From contig QGVD01000035.1 in assembly GCA_003242685.1 (NCBI GenBank), forward strand, positions 1-36,646: DNA of 36,646 nt, given 5' to 3'. Both the position numbers and the translations under genes were made by a program. How positions within the stretch are numbered: position 1 is the first letter of the stretch; each line of letters opens with the position of its first letter. Of this stretch, positions 35,135-36,646 are shown piece after piece. The DNA comes from Pseudomonadota bacterium (GTDB taxonomy: Bacteria; Pseudomonadota; Gammaproteobacteria; Steroidobacterales; Steroidobacteraceae). Below the pieces are notes generated by a model. It ran no database searches. It saw only the letters and a program-made list of their open reading frames with translations, and was not told the DNA's origin.

Positions 35135-35556
35135 GAACGGGCCTTGCGCGCAGTACGAGGCTTGGACCTCGGTCGTGCCGTACGCGTGGAGCTCTTGCGC
35201 GCGGTGGTGGCGCTCTTACGCGGCGTGCGCACCGTGGTGGACGAGCGGCTTGCGCCCGTCGACACGGACGACTTGCTCTCCGTCGCCTTCGACTCCGTCG
35301 ACTTGGACTCGGACGAGGACTCGTCCTTCGACGGCTCGGCGTCCGCGGTGGCGAGGTTGCGCTTCGTTTCCTTGTCCGACTTGAAATCGGTCTCGTACCA
35401 GCCGCTGCCCTTCAGGCGAAACACGGGCGCGGAGACGAGCTTCTTCAGGGTATTGCGCCCGCACGACGGGCACTTGCGAAGCGGAGCGTCGGAGATCTTC
35501 TGCAGGACCTCCGTATAGTGCTTGCAGTTGCTGCACTCGTACTCGTAGAACGGCAT
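35131..35556 (-). CDS. FmdB-type zinc-ribbon protein with long basic tail
   Basis: The 141-residue protein begins MPFYEYECSNCKHYTEVLQK. The zinc ribbon uses Cys8, Cys11, Cys29 and Cys32 (CSNC … CPSC), followed by PVFRLKGSGWYETDFK, the FmdB/CxxC_CxxC_SSSS signature. From about residue 65 the chain is a low-complexity Ser/Lys/Thr/Arg/Ala tail (ESKSTESKATESKSS, then ARKSSTRTARPRSKPRTARK), H1-like and strongly basic at the end. Many FmdB proteins end in a short Ser tail; this one is unusually long and may bind nucleic acid. It is first in the operon, behind a perfect TATAAT and probably translated from a leaderless mRNA. Confidence 0.92.
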   Translation of the reverse strand: MPFYEYECSNCKHYTEVLQKISDAPLRKCPSCGRNTLKKLVSAPVFRLKGSGWYETDFKSDKETKRNLATADAEPSKDESSSESKSTESKATESKSSVSTGASRSSTTVRTPRKSATTARKSSTRTARPRSKPRTARKARS

Positions 35557-35562
35557 AGGTTC

Positions 35563-35590
35563 ATTATACCCGCTGGTCAGACAATGACAC
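35563..35590 (-). promoter_or_regulatory. Promoter of the fmdB-aspS operon, predicted leaderless
   Basis: On the minus strand GTGTCA (35585-35590) is 16 bp from a consensus TATAAT (35563-35568). Six bases (GAACCT) separate the box from the fmdB ATG, so the normal start point falls on the A of the ATG. There is no ribosome-binding site, consistent with a leaderless message. Confidence 0.7.
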
Positions 35591-35627
35591 CGGCGCCCGC
35601 GTGGAGGCGCCGAAGAAGCATTCGGGA

Positions 35628-35656
35628 AGCCGGCCGCGGCAGTGGCCCGGCCGGCT
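35628..35656 (-). terminator. Hairpin downstream of clpB (possible terminator)
   Basis: AGCCGGCCG (35628-35636) and CGGCCGGCT (35648-35656) form a 9-bp stem with an 11-nt loop, 23 bp after the clpB stop on the minus strand. The following minus-strand sequence TCCCGAATGCTTCTTC has only scattered U residues, so it is a weak or rho-assisted terminator at best. Confidence 0.5.
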
Positions 35657-35679
35657 CTTTCCCGTGACTGCAACCCTCC

Positions 35680-36646
35680 CTAGGCCACCTTCTCGAACAC
35701 GAGCTGGCCGTCGCGCGCCGTCACGCGCACACGGTCGCCGGGCCCGAAATCGCCCTTGAGGATGCGCTGGGCGAGCGGGTTCTCGACCTGCTGCTGGATG
35801 GCGCGCTTGAGCGGCCGCGCACCGTACACCGGGTCGAATCCCGCCTGGCCCAGGAGGTCCCGGGCGCTGTCGTCGAGTATGAGCTCCATGTTGCGCTCGA
35901 GAAGGCGCTTGCGCAGGTACCCGAGCTGGATGTCGACGATCTTGCGGATCTGCTCGGAGCCGAGCGGATGGAACACCACGATGTCGTCGATGCGGTTGAT
36001 GAACTCGGGCCTGAAGTGCTGCTGCACGATCTCCATCACGGCGCTCTTCATGCGCGAGTAGTTCTGCTCGCCCGCGTACTCCTGGATGACCTGCGAACCC
36101 AGGTTCGAGGTCATGATGATGACCGTGTTGCGGAAATCGACGGTGCGGCCCTGACCGTCGGTGAGGCGGCCGTCGTCGAGCACCTGCAGCAGGACGTTGA
36201 ACACGTCCGGGTGCGCCTTCTCGACCTCGTCGAGCAGGATCACCGAATAGGGACGGCGCCGCACCGCCTCGGTGAGATATCCGCCCTCCTCGTAACCGAC
36301 GTATCCCGGCGGCGCGCCGATCAGCCGGGCCACGGAGTGCTTCTCCATGAACTCGGACATGTCGATGCGCACCATCGCGTCCTCGGTGTCGAAGAGGAAC
36401 TCGGCGAGCGCCTTGCAGAGCTCCGTCTTGCCGACGCCCGTCGGTCCGAGGAACAGGAACGAGCCGTTCGGCCGGCGCGGATCGGAAAGGCCCGCGCGGG
36501 AGCGGCGGATCGCGTTCGAGACGATGCGCACGGCCTCGTCCTGACCGACGACGCGCTTCGAGAGCGCCTCCTCCATGCGCAGGAGCTTCTCCTTCTCGCC
36601 CTCGAGCATCTTGGAGACGGGAATGCCGGTCCACTTGGAGACGACT
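35680..36646 (-). CDS. clpB: Chaperone ClpB, C-terminal third (5' end beyond the window)
   Basis: About 322 codons are inside the window and the frame is open at the right edge (VVSKWTGIPVSKMLEGEKEK). This is the second AAA+ module (D2) of the ClpB disaggregase: Walker A GPTGVGKTELCKAL, pore loop GAPPGYVGYEEGG, Walker B SVILLDEVEKAHPDV, sensor IIMTSNLGSQ, arginine finger RPEFINRIDDIVVF, and D2-small GARPLKRAIQQQVENPLAQR. ClpB works with DnaK to rescue aggregated proteins. The end VRVTARDGQLVFEKVA is typical. No ClpP-binding IGL loop is present, which excludes ClpA/ClpC. Confidence 0.98.
   Translation of the reverse strand, partial: VVSKWTGIPVSKMLEGEKEKLLRMEEALSKRVVGQDEAVRIVSNAIRRSRAGLSDPRRPNGSFLFLGPTGVGKTELCKALAEFLFDTEDAMVRIDMSEFMEKHSVARLIGAPPGYVGYEEGGYLTEAVRRRPYSVILLDEVEKAHPDVFNVLLQVLDDGRLTDGQGRTVDFRNTVIIMTSNLGSQVIQEYAGEQNYSRMKSAVMEIVQQHFRPEFINRIDDIVVFHPLGSEQIRKIVDIQLGYLRKRLLERNMELILDDSARDLLGQAGFDPVYGARPLKRAIQQQVENPLAQRILKGDFGPGDRVRVTARDGQLVFEKVA

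Overview
The window is high-GC bacterial chromosome with dense, mostly operonic coding. Gene content and order point to a gammaproteobacterium: recA-recX-alaS-lysC-csrA-tRNA-Ser(GCT), the mutS / pncC-recA neighbourhood, tamA-tamB, and fmdB-DUF502-aspS. A Nevskiales/Steroidobacter/Xanthomonadales-like lineage is my guess from the style of the TonB receptor and cytochrome, not something the sequence proves. No phage, IS element, CRISPR array or rRNA is visible.

Left part (1-10.3 kb, accessory). A truncated FMN-binding PPOX-fold gene, a chloroperoxidase-type alpha/beta hydrolase and an exported alpha/beta hydrolase lie on the minus strand, divergent from an OhrR-like two-cysteine MarR regulator. 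This looks like a small peroxide/electrophile response group. A 27-codon ORF at 3275-3358 carries the N-terminal signature of MutS and is probably a leftover 5' end of a mutS copy. It abuts a second, lower-GC MarR gene. Next, on the minus strand, is a probable exported-oxidoreductase unit: a 908-residue TonB-dependent receptor, a diheme MauG/CcpA-like cytochrome c, and a secreted protein with an OmpA-like C-terminal domain. About 0.7 kb without a convincing gene separates this from the core block.

Core block (10.3-17.7 kb, all minus strand). From upstream to downstream: a TetR regulator, pncC and thpR, then recA, recX, alaS, lysC, csrA and tRNA-Ser. Several junctions are ATGA overlaps. recA and recX are separated by a nested hairpin, and lysC and csrA are each followed by a hairpin.

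Middle part (17.7-25.2 kb). A TetR/VOC divergent pair shares a 51-bp promoter with a symmetrical operator candidate. A one-heme porin-cytochrome fusion resembling Cyc2 and an ArnT-type GT39 glycosyltransferase follow. These four genes sit between pncC and mutS, which are near neighbours in relatives such as Pseudomonas, so this stretch looks like an insertion. mutS ends in a 56-bp convergent overlap with a small alpha/beta hydrolase.

Right part (25.4-36.6 kb). tamA and tamB overlap by 4 bp and form the outer-membrane translocation and assembly module. They meet, tail to tail, a minus-strand operon fmdB-DUF502-adh-CPBP protease-aspS. That operon starts from a perfect TATAAT box placed so that the fmdB transcript is predicted to be leaderless. 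The 3' third of clpB runs off the right edge.

Best candidates for something under-described: (1) the Cyc2-like porin-cytochrome next to a GT39 enzyme; (2) the TonB receptor / diheme cytochrome / OmpA-like unit with its 11-bp direct repeats; (3) the mutS relic.
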